Positions 25,141-37,700 of a stretch of 64,000 nucleotides of DNA are shown piece by piece. Numbering within the stretch: position 1 is the first letter of the stretch; each line of letters begins with the position of its first letter. Where the stretch lies: assembly GCF_933775445.1 (NCBI RefSeq), contig NW_026089493.1, forward strand, positions 248,001 to 312,000, read 5' to 3'. Under the pieces are notes generated by a model, which searched no databases, had not been told where the DNA came from, and saw only the letters and a list, made by a program, of their open reading frames with translations. This DNA is from Argentina anserina (taxonomy: Eukaryota; Streptophyta; Magnoliopsida; Rosales; Rosaceae). A program made the position numbers and the translations under genes.

Positions 25141-28100
25141 TACATCGTTTGCGTATCATTACAATTCCAATTGAGTATCTTTTCATTTCTCGTTTGACTA
25201 TCTTTCTGTAAGGCTTTCTGATGCGAGTTTCTATTGAATTTGAGAGTTTTGCAAGTGTGGGAGCGTGTTTCTTTCAAACTGAGTATCTTTACATCGTTTG
25301 CGTATGTTTACTATTCCAATTGTGTTTCTTTACATCGTTTGCGTATCATTACAATTCCAATTGAGTATCTTTTCATTTCTCGTTTGAGTATCTTTCTGTA
25401 AGGCTTCTGATGAGAGTTTCTATTGTATTTGAGAGTTGTGCAAGTGTGGGAGCGTGTTTCTTTCAAACTAAGTAACTTTACATCGTTTGCGTATCTTTAC
25501 TATTCCAATTGTGTATCTTTACATCGTTTGCGTATCATTACAATTCCAATTGAATATCTTTTCATTTCTCGTTTGAGTATCTTTCTGTAAGGCTTTCTGA
25601 TGCGAGTTTCTATTGAATTTGAGAGTTTTGCAAGTGTGGGAGCGTGTTTCTTTCAAACTGAGTATCTTTACATCGTTTGCGTATCTTTACTATTCCAATT
25701 GTGTATCTTTACATCGTTTGCGTATCATTACAATTCCAATTGAGTATCTTTTCATTTCTCGTTTGAGTATCTTTCTGTAAGGCTTTCTGATGCGAGTTTC
25801 TATTGAATTTCAGAGTTTTGCAAGTGTGGGAGTGTGTTTCGTTCAAACTGAGTATCTTTACATCGTTTGCGTATGTTTACTATTCCAATTGTGTATCTTT
25901 ACATCGTTTGCGTATCTTTACTATTCCAAATGTGTATCTTTTCATTTCTCGTTTGAGTATCTTTCTGTAAGGCTTCTGATGCGAGTTTCTATTGTATTTG
26001 AGAGTTTTGCAAGTGTGGGAGTGTGTTTCTTTCAAACTGAGTATCTTTACATCGTTTGCGTATCTTTACTATTCCAATTGTGTATCTTTACATCGTTTGC
26101 GTATCTTTACTATTCCAATTGTGTATCTTTACATCGTTTGCGTATCTTTACTATTCCAATTGTGTATCTTTACATCGTTTGCGTATCTTTACTATTCCAA
26201 TTGTGTATCTTTACATCGTTTGCGTATGTTTACTATTCCAATTGTGTATCTTTACATCGTTTGCGTATCTTTACTATTCCAATTGTGTATCTTTTCATTT
26301 CTCGTTTGAGTATCTTTCTGTAAGGCTTCTGATGCGAGTTTCTATTGTATTTGAGAGTTTTGCAAGTGTGGGAGTGTGTTTCTTTCAAACTGAGTATCTT
26401 TACATCGTTTGCGTATCTTTACTATTCCAATTGTGTATCTTTACATCGTTTGCGTATCATTACAATTCCAATTGAGTATCTTTTCATTTCTCGTTTGAGT
26501 ATCTTTCTGAACGGCTTTCTGATGCGAGTTTCTATTGAATTTGAGAGTTTTGCAAGTGTGGGAATGTGTTTCTTTCAAACTGAGTATCTTTACATCGTTT
26601 GCGTATGTTTACTATTCCAATTGTGTATCTTTACATCGTTTGCGTATCTTTACTATTCCAATTGTGTATCTTTTCATTTCTCGTTTGAGTATCTTTCTGT
26701 AAGGCTTCTGATGCGAGTTTCTATTGTAATTGAGAGTTTTGCAAGTGTGGGAGTGTGTTTCTTTCAATCTGAGTATCTTTACATCGTTTGCGTATCTTTA
26801 CTATTCCAATTGTGTATCTTTTCATTTCTCGTTTGAGTATCTTTCTGTAAGGCTTCTGATGCGAGTTTCTATTGTATTTGAGAGTTTTGCAAGTGTGGGA
26901 GTGTGTTTCTTTCAAACTGAGTATCTTTACATCGTTTGGGTATCTTTACTATTCCAATTGTGTATCTTTTCATTTCTCGTTTGAGTATCTTTCTGTAAGG
27001 CTTCTGATGCGAGTTTCTATTGTATTTGAGAGTTTTTCAAGTGTGGGAGTGTGTTTCTTTCAAACTGAGTATCTTTACATCGTTTGCGTATCTTTACTAT
27101 TCCAATTGTGTATCTTTACATCGTTTGCGTATCATTACAATTCCAATTGAGTATCTTTTCATTTCTCGTTTGAGTATCTTTCTGTAAGGCTTTCTGATGC
27201 GAGTTTCTATTGAATTTGAGAGTTTTGCAAGTGTGGGAGCGTGTTTCTTTCAAACTGAGTATCTTTACATCGTTTGCGTATGTTTACTATTCCAATTGTG
27301 TTTCTTTACATCGTTTGCGTATCTTTACTATTCTAATTGTGTATCTTTTCATTTCTCGTTTGAGTATCTTTCTGTAAGGCTTCTGATGAGAGTTTCTATT
27401 GTATTTGAGAGTTTTGCAAGTGTGGGAGCGTGTTTCTTTCAAACTAAGTAACTTTACATCGTTTGCGTATCTTTACTATTCCAATTGTGTATCTTTACAT
27501 CGTTTGCGTATCATTACAATTCCAATTGAATATCTTTTCATTTCTCGTTTGAGTATCTTTCTGTAAGGCTTTCTGATGCGAGTTTCTATTGAATTTGAGA
27601 GTTTTGCAAGTGTGGGAGCGTGTTTCTTTCAAACTGAGTATCTTTACATCGTTTGCGTATGTTTACTATTCCAATTGTGTATCTTTACATCGTTTGCGTA
27701 TCTTTACTATTCCAATTGTGTATCTTTTCATTTCTCGTTTGAGTATCTTTCTGTAAGGCTTCTGATGCGAGTTTCTATTGTATTTGAAAGTTTTGCAAGT
27801 GTGGAAGTGTGTTTCTTTCAAACTGAGTATCTTTACATCCTTTGCGTATCTTTACTATTCCAATTGTGTATCTTTACATCGTTTGCGTATCATTACAATT
27901 CCAATTGAGTATCTTTTCATTTCTCGTTTGAGTATCTTTCTGTAAGGCTTTCTGATGCGAGTTTCTATTGAATTTGAGAGTTTTGCAAGTGTGGGAGCGT
28001 GTTTCTTTCAAACTGAGTATCTTTACATCGTTTGCGTATGTTTACTATTCCAATTGTGTATCTTTACATCGTTTGCGTATCTTTACTATTCCAATTGTGT

Positions 28101-31100
28101 ATCTTTTCATTTCTCGTTTGAGTATCTTTCTGTAAGGCTTCTGATGCGAGTTTCTATTGTAATTGAGAGTTTTGCAAATGTGGGAGTGTGTTTCTTTCAA
28201 TCTGAGTATCTTTACATCGTTTGCGTATCTTTACTATTCCAATTGTGTATCTTTTCATTTCTCGTTAGAGTATCTTTCTGTAAGGCTTCTGATGCGAGTT
28301 TCTATTGTATTTGAGAGTTTTGCAAGTGTGGGAGTGTGTTTCTTTCAAACTAAGTATCTTTACATCGTTTGCGTATCTTTACTATTCCAATTGTGTATCT
28401 TTACATCGTTTGCGTATCTTTACTATTCCAAATGTGTTTCTTTACATCGTTTGCGTATCTTTACTATTCCAATTGTGTATCTTTACATCGTTTGCGTATC
28501 TTTACTATTCCAATTGTGTATCTTTACATCGTTTGCGTATGTTTACTATTCCAATTGTGTATCTTTACATCGTTTGCGTATCTTTACTATTCCAATTGTG
28601 TATCTTTTCATTTCTCGTTTGAGTATCTTTCTGTAAGGCTTCTGATGCGAGTTCCTATTGTATTTGAGAGTTTTGCAAGTGTGGGAGTGTGTTTCTTTCA
28701 AACTGAGTATCTTTACATCGTTTGCGTATCTTTACTATTCCAATTGTGTATCTTTACATCGTTTGCGTATCATTACAATTCCAATTGAGTATCTTTTCAT
28801 TTCTCGTTTGAGTATCTTTCTGTAAGGCTTTCTGATGCGAGTTTCTATTGAATTTGAGAGTTTTGCAAGTGTGGGAGTGTGTTTCTTTCAAACTGAGTAT
28901 CTTTACATCGTTTGCGTATGTTTACTATTCCAATTGTGTATCTTTACATCGTTTGCGTATCTTTACTATTCCAATTGTGTATCTTTTCATTTCTCGTTTG
29001 AGTATCTTTCTGTAAGGCTTCTGATGCGAGTTTCTATTGTAATTGAGAGTTTTGCAAGTGTGGGAGTGTGTTTCTTTCAATCTGAGTATCTTTACATCGT
29101 TTGCGTATCTTTACTATTCCAATTGTGTATCTTTTCATTTCTCGTTTGAGTATCTTTCTGTAAGGCTTCTGATGCGAGTTTCTATTGTATTTGATTGTTT
29201 TGCAAGTGTGGGTGTGTGTTTCTTTCAAACTGAGTATCTTTACATCGTTTGGGTATCTTTACTATTCCAATTGTGTATCTTTTCATTTCTCGTTTGAGTA
29301 TCTTTCTGTAAGGCTTCTGATGCGAGTTTCTATTGTATTTGAGAGTTTTTCAAGTGTGGGAGTGTGTTTCTTTCAAACTGAGTATCTTTACATCGTTTGC
29401 GTATCTTTACTATTCCAATTGTGTATCTTTACATCGTTTGCGTATCATTACAATTCCAATTGAGTATCTTTTCATTTCTCGTTTGAGTATCTTTCTGTAA
29501 GGCTTTCTGATGCGAGTTTCTATTGAATTTGAGAGTTTTGCAAGTGTGGGAGCGTGTTTCTTTCAAACTGAGTATCTTTACATCGTTTGCGTATGTTTAC
29601 TATTCCAATTGTGTTTCTTTACATCGTTTGCGTATCTTTACTATTCCAATTGTGTATCTTTTCATTTCTCGTTTGAGTATCTTTCTGTAAGGCTTCTGAT
29701 GAGAGTTTCTATTGTATTTGAGAGTTGTGCAAGTGTGGGAGCGTGTTTCTTTCAAACTAAGTAACTTTACATTGTTTGCGTATCTTTACTATTCCAATTG
29801 TGTATCTTTACATCGTTTGCGTATCATTACAATTCCAATTGAATATCTTTTTATTTCTCGTTTGAGTATCTTTCTGTAAGGCTTTCTGATGCGAGTTTCT
29901 ATTGAATTTGAGAGTTTTGCAAGTGTGGGAGCGTGTTTCTTTCAAACTGAGTATCTTTACATCGTTTGCGTATCTTTACTATTCCAATTGTGTATCTTTA
30001 CATCGTTTGCGTATCATTACAATTCCAATTGAGTATCTTTTCATTTCTCGTTTGAGTATCTTTCTGTAAGGCTTTCTGATGCGAGTTTCTATTGAATTTC
30101 AGAGTTTTGCAAGTGTGGGAGTGTGTTTCGTTCAAACTGAGTATCTTTACATCGTTTGCGTATGTTTACTATTCCAATTGTGTATCTTTACATCGTTTGC
30201 GTATCTTTACTATTCCAAATGTGTATCTTTTCATTTCTCGTTTGAGTATCTTTCTGTAAGGCTTCTGATGCGAGTTTCTATTGTATTTGAGAGTTTTGCA
30301 AGTGTGGGAGTGTGTTTCTTTCAAACTAAGTATCTTTACATCGTTTGCGTATCTTTACTATTCCAATTGTGTATCTTTACATCGTTTGCGTATCTTTACT
30401 ATTCCAAATGTGTATCTTTACATCGTTTGCGTATCTTTACTATTCCAATTGTGTATCTTTACATCGTTTGCGTATCTTTACTATTCCAATTGTGTATCTT
30501 TACATCGTTTGCGTATGTTTACTATTCCAATTGTGTATCTTTACATCGTTTGCGTATCTTTACTATTCCAATTGTGTATCTTTTCATTTCTCGTTTGAGT
30601 ATCTTTCTGTAAGGCTTCTGATGCGAGTTTCTATTGTATTTGAGAGTTTTGCAAGTGTGGGAGTGTGTTTCTTTCAAACTGAGTATCTTTACATCGTTTG
30701 CGTATCTTTACTATTCCAATTGTGTATCTTTACATCGTTTGCGTATCATTACAATTCCAATTGAGTATCTTTTCATTTCTCGTTTGAGTATCTTTCTGTA
30801 AGGCTTTCTGATGCGAGTTTCTATTGAATTTGAGAGTTTTGCAAGTGTGGGAGCGTGTTTCTTTCAAACTGAGTATCTTTACATCGTTTGCGTATGTTTA
30901 CTATTCCAATTGTGTATCTTTACATCGTTTGCGTATCTTTACTATTCCAATTGTGTATCTTTTCATTTCTCGTTTGAGTATCTTTCTGTAAGGCTTCTGA
31001 TGCGAGTTTCTATTGTAATTGAGAGTTTTGCAAGTGTGGGAGTGTGTTTCTTTCAATCTGAGTATCTTTACATCGTTTGCGTATCTTTACTATTCCAATT

Positions 31101-34100
31101 GTGTATCTTTTCATTTCTCGTTTGAGTATCTTTCTGTAAGGCTTCTGATGCGAGTTTCTATTGTATTAGAGAGTTTTGCAAGTGTGGGAGTGTGTTTCTT
31201 TCAAACTGAGTATCTTTACATCGTTTGGGTATCTTTACTATTCCAATTGTGTATCTTTTCATTTCTCGTTTGAGTATCTTTCTGTAAGGCTTCTGATGCG
31301 AGTTTCTATTGTATTTGAGAGTTTTTCAAGTGTGGGAGTGTGTTTCTTTCAAACTGAGTATCTTTACATCGTTTGCGTATCTTTACTATTCCAATTGTGT
31401 ATCTTTACATCGTTTGCGTATCATTACAATTCCAATTGAGTATCTTTTCATTTCTCGTTTGAGTATCTTTCTGTAAGGCTTTCTGATGCGAGTTTCTATT
31501 GAATTTGAGAGTTTTGCAAGTGTGGGAGCGTGTTTCTTTCAAACTGAGTATCTTTACATCGTTTGCGTATGTTTACTATTCCAATTGTGTTTCTTTACAT
31601 CGTTTGCGTATCTTTACTATTCCAATTGTGTATCTTTTCATTTCTCGTTTGAGTATCTTTCTGTAAGGCTTCTGATGAGAGTTTCTATTGTATTTGAGAG
31701 TTTTGCAAGTGTGGGAGCGTGTTTCTTTCAAACTAAGTAACTTTACATCGTTTGCGTATCTTTACTATTCCAATTGTGTATCTTTACATCGTTTGCGTAT
31801 CATTACAATTCCAATTGAATATCTTTTCATTTCTCGTTTGAGTATCTTTCTGTAAGGCTTTCTGATGCGAGTTTCTATTGAATTTGAGAGTTTTGCAAGT
31901 GTGGGAGCGTGTTTCTTTCAAACTGAGTATCTTTACATCGTTTGCGTATGTTTACTATTCCAATTGTGTATCTTTACATCGTTTGCGTATCTTTACTATT
32001 CCAATTGTGTATCTTTTCATTTCTCGTTTGAGTATCTTTCTGTAAGGCTTCTGATGCGAGTTTCTATTGTAATTGAGAGTTTTGCAAATGTGGGAGTGTG
32101 TTTCTTTCAATCTGAGTATCTTTACATCGTTTGCGTATCTTTACTATTCCAATTGTGTATCTTTTCATTTCTCGTTAGAGTATCTTTCTGTAAGGCTTCT
32201 GATGCGAGTTTCTATTGTATTTGAGAGTTTTGCAAGTGTGGGAGTGTGTTTCTTTCAAACTAAGTATCTTTACATCGTTTGCGTATCTTTACTATTCCAA
32301 TTGTGTATCTTTACATCGTTTGCGTATCTTTACTATTCCAAATGTGTTTCTTTACATCGTTTGCGTATCTTTACTATTCCAATTGTGTATCTTTACATCG
32401 TTTGCGTATCTTTACTATTCCAATTGTGTATCTTTACATCGTTTGCGTATCTTTACTATTCCAATTGTGTATCTTTACATCGTTTGCGTATCTTTACTAT
32501 TCCAATTGTGTATCTTTTCATTTCTCGTTTGAGTATCTTTCTGTAAGGCTTCTGATGCGAGTTTCTATTGTATTTGAGAGTTTTGCAAGTGTGGGAGTGT
32601 GTTTCTTTCAAACTGAGTATCTTTACATCGTTTGCGTATCTTTACTATTCCAATTGTGTATCTTTACATCGTTTGCGTATCATTACAATTCCAATTGAGT
32701 ATCTTTTCATTTCTCGTTTGAGTATCTTTCTGTAAGGCTTTCTGATGCGAGTTTCTATTGAATTTGAGAGTTTTGCAAGTGTGGGAGTGTGTTTCTTTCA
32801 AACTGAGTATCTTTACATCGTTTGCGTATGTTTACTATTCCAATTGTGTATCTTTACATCGTTTGCGTATCTTTACTATTCCAATTGTGTATCTTTTCAT
32901 TTCTCGTTTGAGTATCTTTCTGTAAGGCTTCTGATGCGAGTTTCTATTGTAATTGAGAGTTTTGCAAGTATGGGAGTGTGTTTCTTTCAATCTGAGTATC
33001 TTTACATCGTTTGCGTATCTTTACTATTCCAATTGTGTATCTTTTCATTTCTCGTTTGAGTATCTTTCTGTAAGGCTTCTGATGCGAGTTTCTATTGTAT
33101 TTGATTGTTTTGCAAGTGTGGGAGTGTGTTTCTTTCAAACTGAGTATCTTTACATCGTTTGGGTATCTTTACTATTCCAATTGTGTATCTTTTCATTTCT
33201 CGTTTGAGTATCTTTCTGTAAGGCTTCTGATGCGAGTTTCTATTGTATTTGAGAGTTTTTCAAGTGTGGGAGTGTGTTTCTTTCAAACTGAGTATCTTTA
33301 CATCGTTTGCGTATCTTTACTATTCCAATTGTGTATCTTTACATCGTTTGCGTATCATTACAATTCCAATTGAGTATCTTTTCATTTCTCGTTTGAGTAT
33401 CTTTCTGTAAGGCTTTCTGATGCGAGTTTCTATTGAATTTGAGAGTTTTGCAAGTGTGGGAGCGTGTTTCTTTCAAACTGAGTATCTTTACATCGTTTGC
33501 GTATGTTTACTATTCCAATTGTGTTTCTTTACATCGTTTGCGTATCTTTACTATTCCAATTGTGTATCTTTTCATTTCTCGTTTGAGTATCTTTCTGTAA
33601 GGCTTCTGATGAGAGTTTCTATTGTATTTGAGAGTTGTGCAAGTGTGGGAGCGTGTTTCTTTCAAACTAAGTAACTTTACATCGTTTGCGTATCTTTACT
33701 ATTCCAATTGTGTATCTTTACATCGTTTGCGTATCATTACAATTCCAATTGAATATCTTTTTATTTCTCGTTTGAGTATCTTTCTGTAAGGCTTTCTGAT
33801 GCGAGTTTCTATTGAATTTGAGAGTTTTGCAAGTGTGGGAGCGTGTTTCTTTCAAACTGAGTATCTTTACATCGTTTGCGTATCTTTACTATTCCAATTG
33901 TGTATCTTTACATCGTTTGCGTATCATTACAATTCCAATTGAGTATCTTTTCATTTCTCGTTTGAGTATCTTTCTGTAAGGCTTTCTGATGCGAGTTTCT
34001 ATTGAATTTCAGAGTTTTGCAAGTGTGGGAGTGTGTTTCGTTCAAACTGAGTATCTTTACATCGTTTGCGTATGTTTACTATTCCAATTGTGTATCTTTA

Positions 34101-34720
34101 CATCGTTTGCGTATCTTTACTATTCCAAATGTGTATCTTTTCATTTCTCGTTTGAGTATCTTTCTGTAAGGCTTCTGATGCGAGTTTCTATTGTATTTGA
34201 GAGTTTTGCAAGTGTGGGAGTGTGTTTCTTTCAAACTAAGTATCTTTACATCGTTTGCGTATCTTTACTATTCCAATTGTGTATCTTTACATCGTTTGCG
34301 TATCTTTACTATTCCAAATGTGTATCTTTACATCGTTTGCGTATCTTTACTATTCCAATTGTGTATCTTTACATCGTTTGCGTATCTTTACTATTCCAAT
34401 TGTGTATCTTTACATCGTTTGCGTATGTTTACTATTCCAATTGTGTATCTTTACATCGTTTGCGTATCTTTACTATTCCAATTGTGTATCTTTTCATTTC
34501 TCGTTTGAGTATCTTTCTGTAACGCTTCTGATGCGAGTTTCTATTGTATTTGAGAGTTTTGCAAGTGTGGGAGTGTGTTTCTTTCAAACTGAGTATCTTT
34601 ACATCGTTTGCGTATCTTTACTATTCCAATTGTGTATCTTTACATCGTTTGCGTATCATTACAATTCCAATTGAGTATCTTTTCATTTCTCGTTTGAGTA
34701 TCTTTCTGTAAGGCTTTCTG
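25141..34720. repeat. Alternating 1976-bp and 1934-bp higher-order repeats (types X and Y)
   Basis: From 28835 the array reads X (28835-30810, 1976 bp), Y (30811-32744, 1934 bp), X (32745-34720, 1976 bp), so the X-Y dimer has period 3910. X units are 189, 148, 148, 190, 189, 190, 190, 189, 353 and 190 bp. Y units are 189, 148, 148, 190, 189, 190, 189, 148, 353 and 190 bp. The 190-bp units carry an altered B module, B', with GTATCATTACAATTCC ending AATTGAG. Positions 25141-28834 hold related but differently ordered units. D variants with GGGAGCGTG and with TTTCAGAG plus TTCGTTCAAAC are markers. The second pair marks X copies only within 28835-34720 and also occurs in a unit at 25790. Confidence 0.85.
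26041..26286. repeat. Six consecutive 41-bp A-B pairs (local minisatellite expansion)
   Basis: Between D and C there are six A-B pairs in a row, 6 x 41 = 246 bp. The fifth pair has a B starting GTATGTTTAC and the rest are near-perfect. The same six-pair block recurs once per HOR at 28354-28599, 30330-30575, 32264-32509, 34240-34485, 36174-36419, 38108-38353, 40042-40287, 41976-42221 and 43952-44197. A damaged version starts near 47403. A five-pair version (205 bp) lies at 49947-50151. Some copies have a B ending CCAAATGTG or an A starting GTTTCTTTAC. A-B is therefore itself a tandem repeat nested in the composite unit. Confidence 0.9.
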
Positions 34721-37700
34721 ATGCGAGTTTCTATTGAATTTGAGAGTTTTGCAAGTGTGGGAATGTGTTTCTTTCAAACTGAGTATCTTTACATCGTTTG
34801 CGTATGTTTACTATTCCAATTGTGTATCTTTACATCGTTTGCGTATCTTTACTATTCCAATTGTGTATCTTTTCATTTCTCGTTTGAGTATCTTTCTGTA
34901 AGGCTTCTGATGCGAGTTTCTATTGTAATTGAGAGTTTTGCAAGTGTGGGAGTGTGTTTCTTTCAATCTGAGTATCTTTACATCGTTTGCGTATCTTTAC
35001 TATTCCAATTGTGTATCTTTTCATTTCTCGTTTGAGTATCTTTCTGTAAGGCTTCTGATGCGAGTTTCTATTGTATTTGAGAGTTTTGCAAGTGTGGGAG
35101 TGTGTTTCTTTCAAACTGAGTATCTTTACATCGTTTGGGTATCTTTACTATTCCAATTGTGTATCTTTTCATTTCTCGTTTGAGTATCTTTCTGTAAGGC
35201 TTCTGATGCGAGTTTCTATTGTATTTGAGAGTTTTTCAAGTGTGGGAGTGTGTTTCTTTCAAACTGAGTATCTTTACATCGTTTGCGTATCTTTACTATT
35301 CCAATTGTGTATCTTTTCATTTCTCGTTTGAGTATCTTTCTGTAAGGCTTCTGATGCGAGTTTCTATTGTATTTGAGAGTTTTTCAAGTGTGGGAGTGTG
35401 TTTCTTTCAAACTGAGTATCTTTACATCGTTTGCGTATCTTTACTATTCCAATTGTGTATCTTTACATCGTTTGCGTATCATTACAATTCCAATTGAGTA
35501 TCTTTTCATTTCTCGTTTGAGTATCTTTCTGTAAGGCTTTCTGATGCGAGTTTCTATTGAATTTGAGAGTTTTGCAAGTGTGGGAGCGTGTTTCTTTCAA
35601 ACTGAGTATCTTTACATCGTTTGCGTATGTTTACTATTCCAATTGTGTTTCTTTACATCGTTTGCGTATCTTTACTATTCCAATTGTGTATCTTTTCATT
35701 TCTCGTTTGAGTATCTTTCTGTAAGGCTTCTGATGAGAGTTTCTATTGTATTTGAGAGTTTTGCAAGTGTGGGAGCGTGTTTCTTTCAAACTAAGTAACT
35801 TTACATCGTTTGCGTATCTTTACTATTCCAATTGTGTATCTTTACATCGTTTGCGTATCATTACAATTCCAATTGAATATCTTTTCATTTCTCGTTTGAG
35901 TATCTTTCTGTAAGGCTTTCTGATGCGAGTTTCTATTGAATTTGAGAGTTTTGCAAGTGTGGGAGCGTGTTTCTTTCAAACTGAGTATCTTTACATCGTT
36001 TGCGTATGTTTACTATTCCAATTGTGTATCTTTACATCGTTTGCGTATCTTTACTATTCCAATTGTGTATCTTTTCATTTCTCGTTTGAGTATCTTTCTG
36101 TAAGGCTTCTGATGCGAGTTTCTATTGTATTTGAGAGTTTTGCAAGTGTGGGAGTGTGTTTCTTTCAAACTAAGTATCTTTACATCGTTTGCGTATCTTT
36201 ACTATTCCAATTGTGTATCTTTACATCGTTTGCGTATCTTTACTATTCCAAATGTGTTTCTTTACATCGTTTGCGTATCTTTACTATTCCAATTGTGTAT
36301 CTTTACATCGTTTGCGTATCTTTACTATTCCAATTGTGTATCTTTACATCGTTTGCGTATGTTTACTATTCCAATTGTCTATCTTTACATCGTTTGCGTA
36401 TCTTTACTATTCCAATTGTGTATCTTTTCATTTCTCGTTTGAGTATCTTTCTGTAAGGCTTCTGATGCGAGTTTCTATTGTATTTGAGAGTTTTACAAGT
36501 GTGGGAGTGTGTTTCTTTCAAACTGAGTATCTTTACATCGTTTGCGTATCTTTACTATTCCAATTGTGTATCTTTACATCGTTTGCGTATCATTACAATT
36601 CCAATTGAGTATCTTTTCATTTCTCGTTTGAGTATCTTTCTGTAAGGCTTTCTGATGCGAGTTTCTATTGAATTTGAGAGTTTTGCAAGTGTGGGAGTGT
36701 GTTTCTTTCAAACTGAGTATCTTTACATCGTTTGCGTATGTTTACTATTCCAATTGTGTATCTTTACATCGTTTGCGTATCTTTACTATTCCAATTGTGT
36801 ATCTTTTCATTTCTCGTTTGAGTATCTTTCTGTAAGGCTTCTGATGCGAGTTTCTATTGTAATTGAGAGTTTTGCAAGTGTGGGAGTGTGTTTCTTTCAA
36901 ACTGAGTATCTTTACATCGTTTGCGTATCTTTACTATTCCAATTGTGTATCTTTTCATTTCTCGTTTGAGTATCTTTCTGTAAGGCTTCTGATGCGAGTT
37001 TCTATTGTATTTGATTGTTTTGCAAGTGTGGGAGTGTGTTTCTTTCAAACTGAGTATCTTTACATCGTTTGGGTATCTTTACTATTCCAATTGTGTATCT
37101 TTTCATTTCTCGTTTGAGTATCTTTCTGTAAGGCTTCTGATGCGAGTTTCTATTGTATTTGAGAGTTTTTCAAGTGTGGGAGTGTGTTTCTTTCAAACTG
37201 AGTATCTTTACATCGTTTGCGTATCTTTACTATTCCAATTGTGTATCTTTTCATTTCTCGTTTGAGTATCTTTCTGTAAGGCTTCTGATGCGAGTTTCTA
37301 TTGTATTTGAGAGTTTTTCAAGTGTGGGAGTGTGTTTCTTTCAAACTGAGTATCTTTACATCGTTTGCGTATCTTTACTATTCCAATTGTGTATCTTTAC
37401 ATCGTTTGCGTATCATTACAATTCCAATTGAGTATCTTTTCATTTCTCGTTTGAGTATCTTTCTGTAAGGCTTTCTGATGCGAGTTTCTATTGAATTTGA
37501 GAGTTTTGCAAGTGTGGGAGTGTGTTTCTTTCAAACTGAGTATCTTTACATCGTTTGCGTATGTTTACTATTCCAATTGTGTTTCTTTACATCGTTTGCG
37601 TATCTTTACTATTCCAATTGTGTATCTTTTCATTTCTCGTTTGAGTATCTTTCTGTAAGGCTTCTGATGCGAGTTTCTATTGTATTTGAGAGTTTTGCAA

